Part shown: piece by piece, positions 5,892 through 12,965 of the stretch
Numbering within the stretch: the stretch's first letter is position 1
Layout of the letters: every line of letters begins with the position of its first letter
From: DAORHV01 sp964448405
Lineage (GTDB): Bacteria; Patescibacteriota; Gracilibacteria; Peribacterales; Peribacteraceae
Assembly (NCBI GenBank): GCA_964448405.1
Contig: CAYUVW010000029.1
Coordinates: 1 to 15,384, forward strand
Length of the DNA: 15,384 nucleotides
Reading direction: 5' to 3'
Program-made: the position numbers and the translations under genes
Notes under the pieces: model-generated
The model's database searches: none
Seen by the model: the letters and a program-made list of their open reading frames with translations, nothing else
What the model was told of the DNA's origin: nothing

Positions 5892-6797
5892 ATGCGGCTT
5901 GCGGTCATCGTTCCGGCCTACAACGAACAAGAAAGCGTGACCGATGTCATCAAGTGTATTCCGTCCGACTTACCCGGCATCGATTCAGTTCGAGTATTTG
6001 TTGTGGATGACGGTTCCGACGACGACACCGCCACACGCGCCAAGGCAGCCGGAGCAACGGTCTTGCCGCATCTCCAGCGGCGCGGATTAGCCGCCGCGTT
6101 CCGCACCGGCATCCATGCCGCACTTGCCGACAAGAGCGATCTGCTGGTCACGCTGGATGCAGACGGCCAGTACCGTCCGGAAGACATTCGTTTGTTGCTG
6201 GACCGCATGCGTGCGACAAAGGCAGACATCGTCATCGGTGACCGCCAAGTGGAACTGCGCACGCACATGCGCATGGGTAACCGCATCGGCAATGTGGTGG
6301 GTAGCTGGATGTTGCGTCGGTTGGCATCCGTGAATGTCCGCGACGCATCTTCCGGACTGCGGCTGTTTTCGGCGCATGCCGCACGGCAACTGCGCATTAC
6401 CAGCGAACACACCTACACGCACGAAATGCTCATACAAGCCTCGGCTGCCCGACTGGTGACCGCCGACGCACCTGTGGAATTTCTGCCGCGCGCACATGGT
6501 CAGAGCAAGTTGGTCCGTACATTGCGACACCATATTCTGCGGTCGTGCGGAACCATTCTGCGCTCACTGTTCGTTTGCCGTCCGCTGCGGAATTTTCTGG
6601 TGCTTGCCGGGCTCACGTTTCTCGCCATGGCCGTGCTCGGTTTTTCATTCGCGCTTTCGCCGCCAACGCGCTTCGGACCGTATGTATTGTTCGTCGCATT
6701 GGGTGCGATTGCGTTCCAGTTCGTGCTTATGGGATTACTGGCCGAATCCCACCTGTCGCAACGGCGTATCGATGCCGATCTTCCCCGTGTCGCATGA
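5892..6797 (+). CDS. family 2 glycosyltransferase with C-terminal membrane helices
   Basis: This 301-aa GT-A fold enzyme resembles polyprenyl/dolichyl-phosphate sugar transferases, which load a sugar from a nucleotide donor onto a membrane lipid carrier. Visible motifs: VIVPAYNEQES (6-16), VVDDGSDD (37-44), metal-binding DAD in LDADGQYRPED (88-98), DASSGLRLFS (151-160) and HGQSK (202-206). Two hydrophobic helices (about 234-256 and 262-284) anchor it at the inner membrane. I chose ATG 5892 because the VIVPAYNE strand should begin near residue 5; upstream in-frame sequence overlaps the PilO-like gene and looks unnatural. Its stop overlaps the next start (ATGA), so it opens a coupled four-gene block. 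The donor sugar cannot be told. Confidence 0.9.
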   Translation: MRLAVIVPAYNEQESVTDVIKCIPSDLPGIDSVRVFVVDDGSDDDTATRAKAAGATVLPHLQRRGLAAAFRTGIHAALADKSDLLVTLDADGQYRPEDIRLLLDRMRATKADIVIGDRQVELRTHMRMGNRIGNVVGSWMLRRLASVNVRDASSGLRLFSAHAARQLRITSEHTYTHEMLIQASAARLVTADAPVEFLPRAHGQSKLVRTLRHHILRSCGTILRSLFVCRPLRNFLVLAGLTFLAMAVLGFSFALSPPTRFGPYVLFVALGAIAFQFVLMGLLAESHLSQRRIDADLPRVA

Positions 6798-7843
6798 CAC
6801 GCACTCGCGTTCTCTTTGTCACCCGCTCGTTGCAAACCGCCCCCGGTGGCATGCAAACCGCCACGCGTCTGCTGCTGGATGCACTTCGCACCCGGACGGA
6901 GATCGAACTCTGTGTCGTCGGTTGGAGCGGTTCGAAATGGGGACTGCCGTTCTTTTTCGTGAAGGCGTTGGTCCTCAGCATGTTCTTTTCCGGCGGCTGC
7001 GTGCACTTTGGTGACGCAGTGTTCGCGCCGGTCCTGCGCTGCCTGAAGTTCGTGCGTCCTGCGTTGCGCGTGACGTGCACTGTGCACGGACTGGACGTGG
7101 TGTACCCGCACCCGCTGTACCGGTTGCTGCTGAGTGGGCTGCGCAGCTGCAATGTTGTCGCGGCGGTGAGCGCGGCTACCAAGAACGCCGTAGCCGAGCG
7201 CGGCGTCCCGGCAAACCGCGTGACCGTCATCGGATGGGGGACCTCGCACGAGGATCTCGCGGTGCGCGTTTCGGGTGCGCAGACATTGCTGTCGGTCGGA
7301 CGACTGATTCCGCGCAAAGGCACGGCGTGGTGCATCGAGCATGTGTTGCCACTCGTCCTCAAGACGCATCCGGATTTGCAGTACATCGTTGTCGGCGACG
7401 GCTCCGAAATGAGCCGCCTGCGTTCGTTGGTGCATACGCTTCAACTCGACGACAACGTGCGGCTGCTCGGTGCGATTGGCGATGAAGAAAAAGAGAAACT
7501 GTACGCGCAGACGGATGTACTCTTGATGCCGAATATTCCGATAGCAGGGGACATGGAAGGCTTCGGTATGGCGTGTATCGAGGCAGCTGCCAGGGGAGTG
7601 CCTACGGTCGCCGCGCGGCTGGAGGGCATCCAAGATGCGGTCATCGACGGTGAGACCGGAGTGTTCTTCAGGCCCGGCGATGCAGCACACGCGGCCGAAG
7701 TTGTCCGACATGCGTTGGCGCACCATTGGGACCGGTTGTCGGTGCAGCGCAGTTGCCGCGAGCACTACGACATCGCTACCGTTGCCTCGCGTTATGCAAA
7801 CCACGTCTTCGCGCCGGCTGAGGATCGGCATGCTCACGGCTGA
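6794..7843 (+). CDS. family 4 glycosyltransferase (first of two)
   Basis: A 349-aa GT-B fold enzyme that transfers a sugar from a nucleotide donor in the cytoplasm. The N-terminal acceptor domain begins VLFVTRSLQTAPGGMQTAT with the glycine loop. The C-terminal donor domain starts near LLSVGRLIPRKG (165-176), then IVVGDGSE (198-205), and carries the GT4 signature MEGFGMACIEAAARGVPTVA (254-273), whose glutamates contact the donor. Family length is normal. The ATG overlaps the previous stop by 4 nt (ATGA) and there is no SD, so translation is probably coupled. Together with the following GT4 it likely extends a lipid-linked glycan. The substrate is unknown. Confidence 0.92.
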   Translation: MTRTRVLFVTRSLQTAPGGMQTATRLLLDALRTRTEIELCVVGWSGSKWGLPFFFVKALVLSMFFSGGCVHFGDAVFAPVLRCLKFVRPALRVTCTVHGLDVVYPHPLYRLLLSGLRSCNVVAAVSAATKNAVAERGVPANRVTVIGWGTSHEDLAVRVSGAQTLLSVGRLIPRKGTAWCIEHVLPLVLKTHPDLQYIVVGDGSEMSRLRSLVHTLQLDDNVRLLGAIGDEEKEKLYAQTDVLLMPNIPIAGDMEGFGMACIEAAARGVPTVAARLEGIQDAVIDGETGVFFRPGDAAHAAEVVRHALAHHWDRLSVQRSCREHYDIATVASRYANHVFAPAEDRHAHG

Positions 7844-8852
7844 TTGTGCGCCGAGTATCGGCGGCATCGGCAGGCATGTGGATAGCCTGTGTACCGGTTT
7901 GCGGAACGCGGGTTACGAAGTGCATGTGTTCGATGTGCGCAGGTTGCTGTCGTACCGTTTCGGCAAAAACATCCTGGCGTCGTTGTTCATGGGCCGCGCC
8001 GTCGATCGTTGGATTGCAGAGAAGCACATCGACGTCCTGCACGTACACGGCGGACCGGGCGGCGCGCTCTTTCTTGCCACACGCACGGACGTGCCGGTGG
8101 TCATTACCGCCAATCACACATACCTGCAACAAGCCGGAGTCCCCGGGCAATTTTGGAAACGGTTGTTGGTGCACTGGGAACGTTGCGGCTACCTGATCGC
8201 CGATCGAGTGGTGTGCATTTCGCCGGATACCGGCGAGGCGCTCACGCGTACGTATGGCATCCGCCCAGCAACAACATCCGTCGCCGAATGCGGTTTCGAT
8301 CTTACGCCGTGGATCACCGCCGATCGCGAGACTGCGGACCGACATCGTTCGAGGTGCGTGTTCATCGGGCGCCCGCAGGCACGCAAGGGTTGGGACTTAC
8401 TGCGGGCGGCTTGGTTGCAGATCAAGCATGAACATCCGGAAGCCGAGTTGCACGTCGTCGGTTTTACGGCCGCGCCCATGGAAGGCGTTACGTACCGCGG
8501 GCGTCTGGATGACGGCGCGCTACAAGAGCTCCTCGGCTCCAGCCGTTTGCTCCTGGCACCGTCGCGCATCGAAGGATTCGGATTGGCTGCCGCCGAAGCC
8601 TGTGTCGCCGGGACACCGGTGGTGGGGTTCGATGTGCCGGGACTGCGTACCACGGTTCAGAGTGGCAAGACCGGCGTGCTGGTGCCCATCGACACAGGTC
8701 ATTTCGCCGCGGCCGTCGTTGGATTGTTGCGTGATGAACGCGAGTGGACGTTGTTGCATGACGGTTGCCGCCTTGCGCGCGGGCGATTCGATGCCGCCAA
8801 AGAAACGGCTGCATACGAGGCGGTCTACGCTGCTGTATACTCACGTTCATGA
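7830..8852 (+). CDS. family 4 glycosyltransferase (second of two)
   Basis: A 340-aa GT-B fold enzyme. It begins MLTADCAPSIGGIGRHV, the N-terminal glycine-rich loop of GT4 enzymes. It continues with DVLHVHGGPGG (68-78), then CVFIGRPQARKGWDLL (176-191) at the start of the donor domain, and the signature IEGFGLAAAEACVAGTPVVG (247-266). ATG 7830 has GAGG 6 nt upstream and overlaps the previous gene by 14 nt. A CTG at 7818 would add only MRIG, which fits the usual first strand and cannot be excluded. It is a different subgroup from the preceding GT4, so the pair is not an obvious recent duplication. It probably adds a sugar to the same glycan. Confidence 0.92.
   Translation: MLTADCAPSIGGIGRHVDSLCTGLRNAGYEVHVFDVRRLLSYRFGKNILASLFMGRAVDRWIAEKHIDVLHVHGGPGGALFLATRTDVPVVITANHTYLQQAGVPGQFWKRLLVHWERCGYLIADRVVCISPDTGEALTRTYGIRPATTSVAECGFDLTPWITADRETADRHRSRCVFIGRPQARKGWDLLRAAWLQIKHEHPEAELHVVGFTAAPMEGVTYRGRLDDGALQELLGSSRLLLAPSRIEGFGLAAAEACVAGTPVVGFDVPGLRTTVQSGKTGVLVPIDTGHFAAAVVGLLRDEREWTLLHDGCRLARGRFDAAKETAAYEAVYAAVYSRS
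8836..8841 (+). promoter_or_regulatory. TATACT -10 box before the GT-C-like gene
   Basis: TATACT at 8836-8841 lies 7 nt before ATG 8849, inside the end of the preceding gene. A transcript starting at the usual distance would begin at the ATG. No good -35 is visible. It may give the membrane protein an internal leaderless promoter. Confidence 0.4.
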
Positions 8853-10462
8853 AGTCATCCGGACGTTCGCTGCCGTCTCGACGCTCCGTACTCGCAGTGG
8901 TCGTTGTGGCCTTGCTGGTGGTGAAATATCTTTGGTCGCTCAGCATTTCGCCTATCCCGTTCGGCTACGACGCGGGCATCTATCGTTTTCTCATTCTTCG
9001 GCACGCCGAAGGCTGGCCGCCGTTTTTCCTTGCCGCGTTGCCCCCATGGGCTTCTGCCCATCCGCTGGGATTGTTCGCGTTTACCACACCGCTGCTCAAG
9101 CTCGGCGTTCCGGTGGATGCGCTCATCGGCTGGATGTGGAATCTTTTTCCGGTGGCAGGGGCCTGCATGCTGGCATGGATCGTCGGTCGCGAGAGGGGAA
9201 TGCACGTCGGTGTAGCTCTGCTCGTCGTATTTTTCTTGTCAGTCGCGCAGCATGAAGGATTCTTGGCGATGTATGCCAAGGTCATCGTGGCGTTACTGTG
9301 GTGCGCATTCGCATTACATTTTGCAGAACGGCGTCAGCGTCGGTGGATGCTGTTCGGCATGCTGGCGATTGCGACGCATTTGCAAGTGGGATTGGTGTTG
9401 GGACTCAGTATCGCTTCGTCGTTGCTATTCCGTTTGTTGTGCGGCGACAAAAGGGTGGGTGTCTTCCTGGTGTGGACCGGTGCGGCGACAGCCGTGCTCG
9501 GCGGATTGTGGTATGTGCCGAACTACGGACAGGCGATTGTGCCGCTATGGGCCAAGGTCTCCGGATCACTGAATCCGTTCAGCATCGGCATTGCAGCGGT
9601 GCTTATTCTTATCGTAGCGGCTGCTGCGGCATGCGTCGGCCGTGTGCGCGAACAGCTGTTGTCACCGCGAAATTCTTTCATCGTTCTCCTTCTCTGTATC
9701 GGCCTTGCCGTCTTCGGGGGGAGTATGTTCATACAGCAGATGATCGGTGCCGACGACAGAGTTGTGCCCGGATCATTCCTGTCGCTGGCGTTGTACATAC
9801 AACTTTCTCTGCCACTGCTTGCACTTGGCGGCCTCGGGTTCTGGGTATCGGTGCGGGATGGCGAATGGGGTTCCACCTGGCAATGGGCGCTGGTGTGGTG
9901 CGCGGCATTGGTATTCTCGCACTTCTTTTTCTATCTGCGTTTCCTCCTGTTGCTCGACTTCTTCCTGTTGCCGTTTGCGGCAGTGGGACTCGCTCATCTG
10001 TGGTTTTACCGTGATCACGTCGTGCGCTGGCTTGCGGCTGCCCTTCTTGTGGTGCAGTGCATTTTCATGCTTCAGCACATTGTCACAACGCATCCACAAC
10101 TTTCCGTTGATCATTTTCAGGCCGTTCAAACCGCAGGACAGTTGGTCCCAGATGGAGCACATGTCATCGTGCTGGATAACTTCATCGCACCATGGATGCT
10201 TGGACTTCTGCCGCATGCGGAGATTGTTGCTCCGGGCGTATTCGTTTCGCCGGAATATCAAGCATGGGAGCGGCTTATCTACGGCTCGGATGCCGAACGT
10301 CGTGAGTTTTTCCTGAGCATTCCCGCGCCGGCCTTCGTGTATGCCAGCGAAGCGTTTCTTACCTACTATCCGCCTGAAGTCGTGGGTGGAGTTCTCATGC
10401 ACCCTTGTCTTACGCCGCTGAGCGCACAAGGACTGTTCGCCGTCGCCTGTCCAAAGAGCTGA
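8849..10462 (+). CDS. large polytopic membrane protein, GT-C-type glycosyltransferase-like
   Basis: This 537-aa protein has about eleven or twelve hydrophobic helices (from about 12-33 to about 415-430) and a C-terminal soluble domain of about 110 residues. After the first helix, the first outer loop reads SPIPFGYDAGIYRF with an Asp at 41. GT-C enzymes (ArnT, PMT, oligosaccharyltransferase types) carry a catalytic acidic residue in exactly this loop, so D41 is the likely base or metal ligand. Such enzymes move sugars or glycans from polyprenyl phosphates to lipid or protein outside the membrane. Its start overlaps the previous stop by 4 nt (ATGA), making it the last of four coupled genes beginning with a lipid-carrier-type GT2, which supports this role. 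No family signature proves it; a flippase or polymerase is an alternative. Confidence 0.65.
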   Translation: MKSSGRSLPSRRSVLAVVVVALLVVKYLWSLSISPIPFGYDAGIYRFLILRHAEGWPPFFLAALPPWASAHPLGLFAFTTPLLKLGVPVDALIGWMWNLFPVAGACMLAWIVGRERGMHVGVALLVVFFLSVAQHEGFLAMYAKVIVALLWCAFALHFAERRQRRWMLFGMLAIATHLQVGLVLGLSIASSLLFRLLCGDKRVGVFLVWTGAATAVLGGLWYVPNYGQAIVPLWAKVSGSLNPFSIGIAAVLILIVAAAAACVGRVREQLLSPRNSFIVLLLCIGLAVFGGSMFIQQMIGADDRVVPGSFLSLALYIQLSLPLLALGGLGFWVSVRDGEWGSTWQWALVWCAALVFSHFFFYLRFLLLLDFFLLPFAAVGLAHLWFYRDHVVRWLAAALLVVQCIFMLQHIVTTHPQLSVDHFQAVQTAGQLVPDGAHVIVLDNFIAPWMLGLLPHAEIVAPGVFVSPEYQAWERLIYGSDAERREFFLSIPAPAFVYASEAFLTYYPPEVVGGVLMHPCLTPLSAQGLFAVACPKS

Positions 10463-10475
10463 ATGCGCGTTCTGC

Positions 10476-10504
10476 TTGACTGTAAGCCGAATATTCGCCA
10501 TTCT
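10476..10504 (+). promoter_or_regulatory. candidate infC promoter
   Basis: TTGACT (10476-10481) and CATTCT (10499-10504) are 17 nt apart in the short gap after the GT-C-like gene. Transcription would start near 10511, which would exclude the TTG at 10476 as the infC start. Confidence 0.35.
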
Positions 10505-11120
10505 ACGCCTTGGTTTCTTCCCCATTCTCTCCCTGCGACAACACTCCAGTTACGGTAAATCACCGCGAGAATTTCTCAACCGCCCCCGAGCCAACGAACA
10601 AATCCGCACCCCCGAGGTTCTCCTGGTGGGCGACGACGGCGAAGCCAAGCGTATGCCGACGGCCGACGCATTGAAAATGGCGCAAGAGCAAGAGCTCGAT
10701 CTTATTGAAGTTGCAGGCAAAGCGAATCCTCCGGTCGTGAAGATCGGCGATTATGGCAGCTATTTGTATCAACTGAAGAAGAAGGAGAAGCGCCAGAAGT
10801 CCCACAGCAAACAAACCGAAGTGAAAGCCATTCGCTTTGGCTTCCGTACCGATGTCGGCGATTTGGATCGTCAGGCGAATCGCGTGCGCGAGTTCTTGGG
10901 CGAGCGCCACATGGTGAAGGTGAGCATCGTGCTACGTGGTCGTGAGCTTTCCAACAAAGAATATGGCATTAACAAGCTCAAGAAATTCGTGGAAGGATTG
11001 GTGGATGCAGCCGAGGTCGATCAGCCGATCAAGCGCCAGGGCAACCACTTTATCGTGATCTTGCGCCCCAGGCGTTCGGGTGTCGGACCCAGCCCCTCCG
11101 AACCGGCGCCTGCAAATTAG
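10476..11120 (+). CDS. infC: translation initiation factor IF-3
   Basis: IF-3 binds the 30S subunit, keeps it apart from 50S and checks the start codon. The conserved N domain begins at NRPRANEQIRTPEVLLVGDDGE and continues LDLIEVAGKANPPVVKIGDYGSYLYQ. A Lys-rich linker (KKKEKRQKSHSKQTEVKAIRF) leads to the C domain with the expected RANRVREFL, VKVSIVLRGRE and a final VILRPR strand. A Pro-rich tail follows. The start is unclear: TTG 10476 is the furthest but lies inside the candidate -35 box. Further down there is no in-frame ATG, GTG or TTG before the domain; only ATT 10524 and CTG 10533 remain, giving a short basic extension. An AUU start is famous for E. coli infC, so ATT 10524 is attractive. 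It is followed by rpmI and rplT in the classic order. Confidence 0.95.
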   Translation: MTVSRIFAILRLGFFPILSLRQHSSYGKSPREFLNRPRANEQIRTPEVLLVGDDGEAKRMPTADALKMAQEQELDLIEVAGKANPPVVKIGDYGSYLYQLKKKEKRQKSHSKQTEVKAIRFGFRTDVGDLDRQANRVREFLGERHMVKVSIVLRGRELSNKEYGINKLKKFVEGLVDAAEVDQPIKRQGNHFIVILRPRRSGVGPSPSEPAPAN

Positions 11121-11151
11121 GCTTTGCATTCGTATTTTTTCTGTCTATACT
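11111..11151 (+). promoter_or_regulatory. rpmI internal promoter with overlapping hairpin
   Basis: TTGCAT (11124-11129) and TATACT (11146-11151) are 16 nt apart, ending 9 nt before ATG 11161, so the rpmI message would be nearly leaderless. The -35 overlaps a 6-bp hairpin TGCAAA/TTTGCA (11111-11116 with 11123-11128) whose loop contains the infC stop, with six T at 11135-11140. This could be a weak attenuator separating infC from rpmI-rplT. Confidence 0.6.
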
Positions 11152-11160
11152 CCTGCGTCC

Positions 11161-11355
11161 ATGCCCAAATTGAAGTCACACAGCGGCGCTAAAAAGCGTT
11201 TCCGGAAGACCGGAAGCGGGCGCATCGCCATGAAGCGCAACAGCCGCAATCACTTGCTCATGCAGAAGAACAAGCGCCAGAAGCGCCTGAACCGCACCCG
11301 CATGCTCTCGCCCTCCGATTCCCGCAACCTCGGCTACCTCCTCCCGAACTCTTAA
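11161..11355 (+). CDS. rpmI: large ribosomal subunit protein bL35
   Basis: A 64-aa, very basic protein of the 50S subunit. It begins MPKLKSHSGAKKRFRKTGSGRI, the bL35 consensus (PKxKTHxGAAKRFKxTGxGK), and continues RNHLLMQKNKRQKRLNR, matching the conserved HxLxxKxxKRKRxLR stretch. Length is normal. The start is ATG 11161 just downstream of a TATACT box, with no SD. It is the middle gene of infC-rpmI-rplT. Confidence 0.97.
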   Translation: MPKLKSHSGAKKRFRKTGSGRIAMKRNSRNHLLMQKNKRQKRLNRTRMLSPSDSRNLGYLLPNS

Positions 11356-11365
11356 ACACTCTCCC

Positions 11366-11713
11366 ATGCGCGTCAAACGTGGTATTCACAGGCATCGTCG
11401 CGTCAAAGCCATCAAGGCTCTGACCAAAGGTTACCGCGGCATGAAGCGGACCACGGTGAAGAAGGGTAAGGAAGCCATCATCAAGGCCGGTCAAAACGCG
11501 TACCGCGACCGTCGTCGCAAGAAGCGCGATTTCCGTTCGTTGTGGAGCGTGCGCATCAGCGCCGCCGCCAAGCTTAACGGCACGTCGTACTCCCGCCTCA
11601 TCCACGCACTCAGCGTCAGCAAGATCGCCCTCGACCGCAAGTCGTTGAGCGAATTGGCTATTCAGCACCCGGAGGTCTTCGCCGCCGTGGTGAAGCAGTC
11701 CGCTGCCAAGTAG
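11366..11713 (+). CDS. rplT: large ribosomal subunit protein bL20
   Basis: A 115-aa rRNA-binding protein needed early in 50S assembly; in other bacteria it also represses its own operon. The sequence MRVKRGIHRHRRVKAIKALTKGYRG is the bL20 N-terminal signature, lacking the Ala usually at position 2. It is followed by RDRRRKKRDFRSLWSVRISAAAKLNGTSYSRLIHAL and IALDRKSLSELAIQHPEVFAAVV, the conserved globular domain. It starts 10 nt after the rpmI stop without an SD, so coupling or SD-independent initiation is likely. Codons are strongly biased to C and AAG, as expected for high expression. Confidence 0.98.
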   Translation: MRVKRGIHRHRRVKAIKALTKGYRGMKRTTVKKGKEAIIKAGQNAYRDRRRKKRDFRSLWSVRISAAAKLNGTSYSRLIHALSVSKIALDRKSLSELAIQHPEVFAAVVKQSAAK

Positions 11714-11730
11714 TAAGGCGAACGATATGT

Positions 11731-11758
11731 TTGCACTGCAGTGGCTTTTTTGTAGAAT
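11731..11758 (+). promoter_or_regulatory. rplT terminator merged with the promoter of the next gene
   Basis: GCAC..GTGGC (11733-11745, TGCA loop, one bulged G) followed by six T (11746-11751) could end the rplT message. The same bases supply a promoter: TTGCAC (11731-11736), 16-nt spacer, TAGAAT (11753-11758) preceded by TG. Transcription from it would start near 11765, before ATG 11786; a CCGCG/CGCGG hairpin (11766-11779) would sit at the very 5' end. Confidence 0.5.
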
Positions 11759-11785
11759 GCGCGACCCGCGCTTCCGCGGATATTC

Positions 11786-12532
11786 ATGTCTTTGGGCAGA
11801 ATTATCGAACACGGCGGCAGGAGATACGAAATCTTGCATCCCGCACCCGAGCACGATCCGGACGGAAAGCCGTACCAAACCCAGTTGGTCGCCCTTGATG
11901 ACGACTATACGTTGACCTGCTCCCCCTTGTCTGGCGACGACGGACTTTGTTGTCGTTTTTCAGTCGGCGAATCGGAATGGGGAAACGTCATCAGTTCGCG
12001 GTTTTTGCACCAGTACAAAGCCATGATGCCCGGCTTTCATATTGATCCTCGTAAGCAACTCATCGAAGTCGGTGCCGGCTTGAGCGAACCGGTCGTTCGC
12101 TGGGCGAACATGGCGGCTAACAGGGTTGTAAAAGGACCGAAGCCCGTCGTTATAGATCCCGCGAACTACCGACTGATGGGCGCAATGGTGGAGGCTGCCA
12201 TCGACCTTGCTCCGGAGGAGGAGCACATCTGGCGGGTCTTAAGCACCCTGCGGGAAGTGAAGCGCCGCTGTGCGGTGATTCTAGATCCCGAACGCGTGGT
12301 GCTGTTGCCGGTCGATTTGATCGATGCGTACAACCAGCATGTGGAATTACAAGCATCGGCCGATGTCGTCGTGGATTGCTATGCGGCCGGTACGTACATT
12401 CCGGTCGATTTCAACGAGCCCGATGTCACGCAACAGCGCCGCTGCATTCGCCAAGTCCTCTTCGCGCTCGAGCGGTCGTTCCTCAAGCCCGACGGCCAGC
12501 ATTTTTCAGTGGTTCCGGCGCACCACTCCTAG
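11786..12532 (+). CDS. unknown protein, possible Rossmann/methyltransferase-like core (248 aa)
   Basis: I do not recognise the family. Residues 91-128 read QLIEVGAGLSEPVVRWANMA then KPVVIDPANY. This resembles motif I (E-x-G-x-G) and the acidic end of strand 2 in class I SAM-dependent methyltransferases, and later pieces could be further strands (AVILDPERVVLL, DVVVDCYAAGTYIP). The order is loose and the usual glycine spacing is imperfect, so this may be a degenerate or distant relative. The N-terminal 85 residues look like a small beta-rich domain (RRYEILHP, YTLTCSPL). There is no membrane segment. ATG 11786 follows a good promoter at close range without an SD. Its stop overlaps the stop of the convergent small gene (shared CTAG at 12529-12532), leaving no room for a terminator. 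Confidence 0.75.
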   Translation: MSLGRIIEHGGRRYEILHPAPEHDPDGKPYQTQLVALDDDYTLTCSPLSGDDGLCCRFSVGESEWGNVISSRFLHQYKAMMPGFHIDPRKQLIEVGAGLSEPVVRWANMAANRVVKGPKPVVIDPANYRLMGAMVEAAIDLAPEEEHIWRVLSTLREVKRRCAVILDPERVVLLPVDLIDAYNQHVELQASADVVVDCYAAGTYIPVDFNEPDVTQQRRCIRQVLFALERSFLKPDGQHFSVVPAHHS

Positions 12533-12876
12533 GCGTTTTCGTCCTCTTCTTCATCAGTGGGCATGCCGAGCGCCGCCCGCAGTCTGCGGGTGATTTCGTC
12601 GAGGAGCTCCTGTCCGCGCATGTCTAGGAAGCCGCCCAATTCCTCCTTTGTGTCCAATACGGCTGCTAATTGCTTTTGAGGCACGCCGGTAATGCCGATC
12701 AATCGGCGACCGAATGCATCGCGTCCGTTGGCGATGATATCGGGGGTATCGAAGAACTCGCTGTCGACAACAATCTCCTGACTTGACCCCTCCACAGTCC
12801 AGCGTGTTTCGCAATCATCATCGCGGTGCTTTACGAGCGTGAAGGAGACGTTGAATTTAGGGGTGCGTTCGGACAT
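12529..12876 (-). CDS. small protein of unknown function (115 aa)
   Basis: I do not recognise this protein. It starts MSERTPKFNVSFTLVKHRDDD, with beta strands likely through ETRWTVEGSSQEIVVDSEFF. A helical second half follows (KQLAAVLDTKEELGGFLDMRGQELLDEITRRLRAAL), and it ends in a very acidic tail (PTDEEEDENA). It is cytosolic-looking. I chose ATG 12876 because TACAGT lies 8 nt and TTGACC 30 nt upstream, a good leaderless promoter; the longer frame from TTG 12912 would begin inside the -35 box. It runs convergent to the 248-aa gene and overlaps its stop. The upstream NIF3 gene is on the same strand 89 nt away, so it may also receive read-through transcription. Confidence 0.65.
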   Translation of the reverse strand: MSERTPKFNVSFTLVKHRDDDCETRWTVEGSSQEIVVDSEFFDTPDIIANGRDAFGRRLIGITGVPQKQLAAVLDTKEELGGFLDMRGQELLDEITRRLRAALGMPTDEEEDENA

Positions 12877-12884
12877 GGAGGCGA

Positions 12885-12912
12885 ACTGTACGCCGATCAA
12901 CCCGGAGGTCAA
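12885..12912 (-). promoter_or_regulatory. promoter of the 115-aa gene
   Basis: On the minus strand TTGACC (12912-12907), a 16-nt spacer and TACAGT (12890-12885) are followed after 8 nt by ATG 12876, giving a leaderless message. An 11-bp inverted repeat (12895-12929) covers the -35 and most of the spacer. Confidence 0.55.
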
Positions 12913-12929
12913 TGACGACCGGGTCGATC
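12895..12929 (-). repeat. 11-bp inverted repeat over a promoter
   Basis: Minus-strand GATCGACCCGG (12929-12919) pairs fully with CCGGGTTGATC (12905-12895), including one G-U, around a 13-nt loop. It lies 37 nt past the NIF3 gene stop with no T tract. It may be a 3' end hairpin of that message or an operator for the next gene. Confidence 0.5.
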
Positions 12930-12965
12930 TGGCTGCTTTTGCGATGATGAAGCCCTCAAATCACT

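Noticed and set aside
6500..7867. 455-aa minus-strand ORF
   Set aside because: Lies opposite the GT2/GT4 genes, which have clear family motifs; its Arg/His/Gln-rich composition is typical of an antisense shadow.
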